Assembly: GCA_046759145.1 (NCBI GenBank) | Contig: JBHIBR010000011.1 | Coordinates: forward strand, 1-13,785 | Reading direction: 5' to 3' | Origin: JBHIBR01 sp046759145 [NCBI: Nitrospinota bacterium] | GTDB lineage: Bacteria > UBA8248 | DNA length: 13,785 bases | Shown here: positions 13,437 to 13,785 of the stretch, piece by piece | Position numbering within the stretch: the first letter of the stretch is position 1 | How the letters are laid out: each line of letters opens with the position of its first letter | Notes under the pieces: model-generated | Seen by the model: only the letters and a program-made list of their open reading frames with translations | Database searches by the model: none | What the model was told of the DNA's origin: nothing | Made by a program: the position numbers and the translations under genes

Positions 13437-13638
13437 GAGGAGCGGGGGAGGGCGGTGGCCCAGGGGCTTGACCGCCCCGGAAGCTGATGGCAACTTTGTT
13501 ATGCCCCATCGAGGCGCGTGGGGAGAGGGATTCGAAACCGGCCAGATGGTATGTGCCGCAGGAGGCCTGTGGGCCGGCCCCCGGGAGCGGCCACCGGCGG
13601 GCAGGGCCTGGGCTGGCCAGTGATTCCGGAGGGGCGGC
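13437..13638. other. Intergenic gap before the ligase gene
   Basis: About 200 bases with several GC palindromes: GGCGGT (13451-13456) pairing with ACCGCC (13471-13476) over a 14-base loop, GGGCCGGCCC (13571-13580) and CTGGCCAG (13612-13619). TTGACC at 13469 could be a -35 box but has no -10 at the right distance. No gene or RNA was identified. Confidence 0.35.
13628..13634 (+). promoter_or_regulatory. Ribosome binding site of the ligase-like gene
   Basis: GGAGGGG lies 4 bases before ATG at 13639 and supports a true start for the gene cut by the window edge. Confidence 0.65.
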
Positions 13639-13785
13639 ATGGGCGAGCGGGGGGCCTTCTGGGAGGAGCGGGTCGAGACCCTGAGTCGGGATGAGCTCGC
13701 CGCCCTCCAGCTCGACCGTCTGCGCCGCCAGGTGGACCGACTGTACCGAGGCTCGGAGTTTTACCGGGAGAAACTGCGGGCCGCC
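13639..13785 (+). CDS. Phenylacetate-CoA ligase-like (PaaK family) AMP-forming enzyme, N-terminus only
   Basis: Only the first 49 codons are visible; the frame is open to the last base. The translation has the N-terminal PaaK-family pattern: FWEERVETLSRDELAALQ (residues 7-24) followed by LRRQVDRLYRGSEFYREKL. In known members this helical segment precedes the adenylate-forming domain, whose ATP-binding motifs would lie outside the window. These enzymes activate aryl acids such as phenylacetate to their CoA thioesters with ATP. A strong ribosome binding site stands just upstream. The close CoA-transferase genes fit a region for acid activation and breakdown, but the actual substrate cannot be told from this fragment; coenzyme F390 synthetase and capsule-associated CapK proteins share the N-terminal pattern. 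Confidence 0.8.
   Translation, partial: MGERGAFWEERVETLSRDELAALQLDRLRRQVDRLYRGSEFYREKLRAA

Noticed and set aside
13522-13540. TTTCGAATCCCTCTCCCC on the minus strand, resembling the T-loop and 3' end of a tRNA
   Set aside because: The bases before the loop cannot pair with CCCTC after it, and no anticodon or acceptor arms are found. An att-site remnant of a tRNA cannot be excluded but is unsupported.
12378-13640. 420-codon open frame antisense to the methyltransferase gene
   Set aside because: Long antisense frames are expected in GC-rich coding DNA. The sense strand has complete zinc-ligand and family motifs and this one has none.

Overview
The window looks like a piece of a high-GC bacterial chromosome carrying one moderate-GC respiratory operon (about 797-8235) between GC-rich housekeeping and catabolic genes. 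Sample 60-base lines counted by hand give 73% GC in the flanks (361-420, 8401-8460) and 43-63% inside the operon (1861-1920, 4741-4800, 7861-7920). The lineage cannot be fixed from the sequence. A GC-rich uncultured soil or subsurface group of the Methylomirabilota/Rokubacteria or Tectomicrobia kind would fit a periplasmic nitrite oxidoreductase-type enzyme next to CoA and aromatic-acid genes, but this is inference.

Left edge (1-796): a GC-rich gene for an unrecognised protein with a CxxC-35-CxxC zinc-ribbon-like tail, possibly incomplete at its 5' end, then a 142-base leader with a 13-base palindrome.

Core (797-8235): five tightly packed plus-strand genes. They are a Tat-exported molybdopterin catalytic subunit closely resembling NxrA, a small 112-residue protein of unknown role, an NxrB-like four-cluster iron-sulfur subunit, a TorD/NarJ-type maturation chaperone, and an exported gamma subunit in which two cytochrome c domains precede an ethylbenzene-dehydrogenase-type heme b domain. 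Gaps are 9-11 bases or the genes overlap. The implied machine is a periplasmic enzyme with an electron path Mo - five Fe-S clusters - heme b - two hemes c. No membrane anchor is encoded. Whether it oxidises nitrite or reduces nitrate (or chlorate or similar) cannot be read from the window.

Right flank (8236-13785): a minus-strand DegT/DnrJ/EryC1 sugar aminotransferase, convergent with the operon; a divergent plus-strand DUF72 (YecE-like) protein ending in a sliding-clamp-like QISLF; a minus-strand two-gene 3-oxoacid CoA-transferase operon (beta gene translationally coupled to alpha); a plus-strand short ('core') MetE-type zinc methyltransferase; and the first 49 codons of a phenylacetate-CoA ligase-like gene running off the edge. 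No RNA genes, insertion sequences, CRISPR arrays or convincing intrinsic terminators were seen. The longest gene-free gap is 282 bases (12099-12380).
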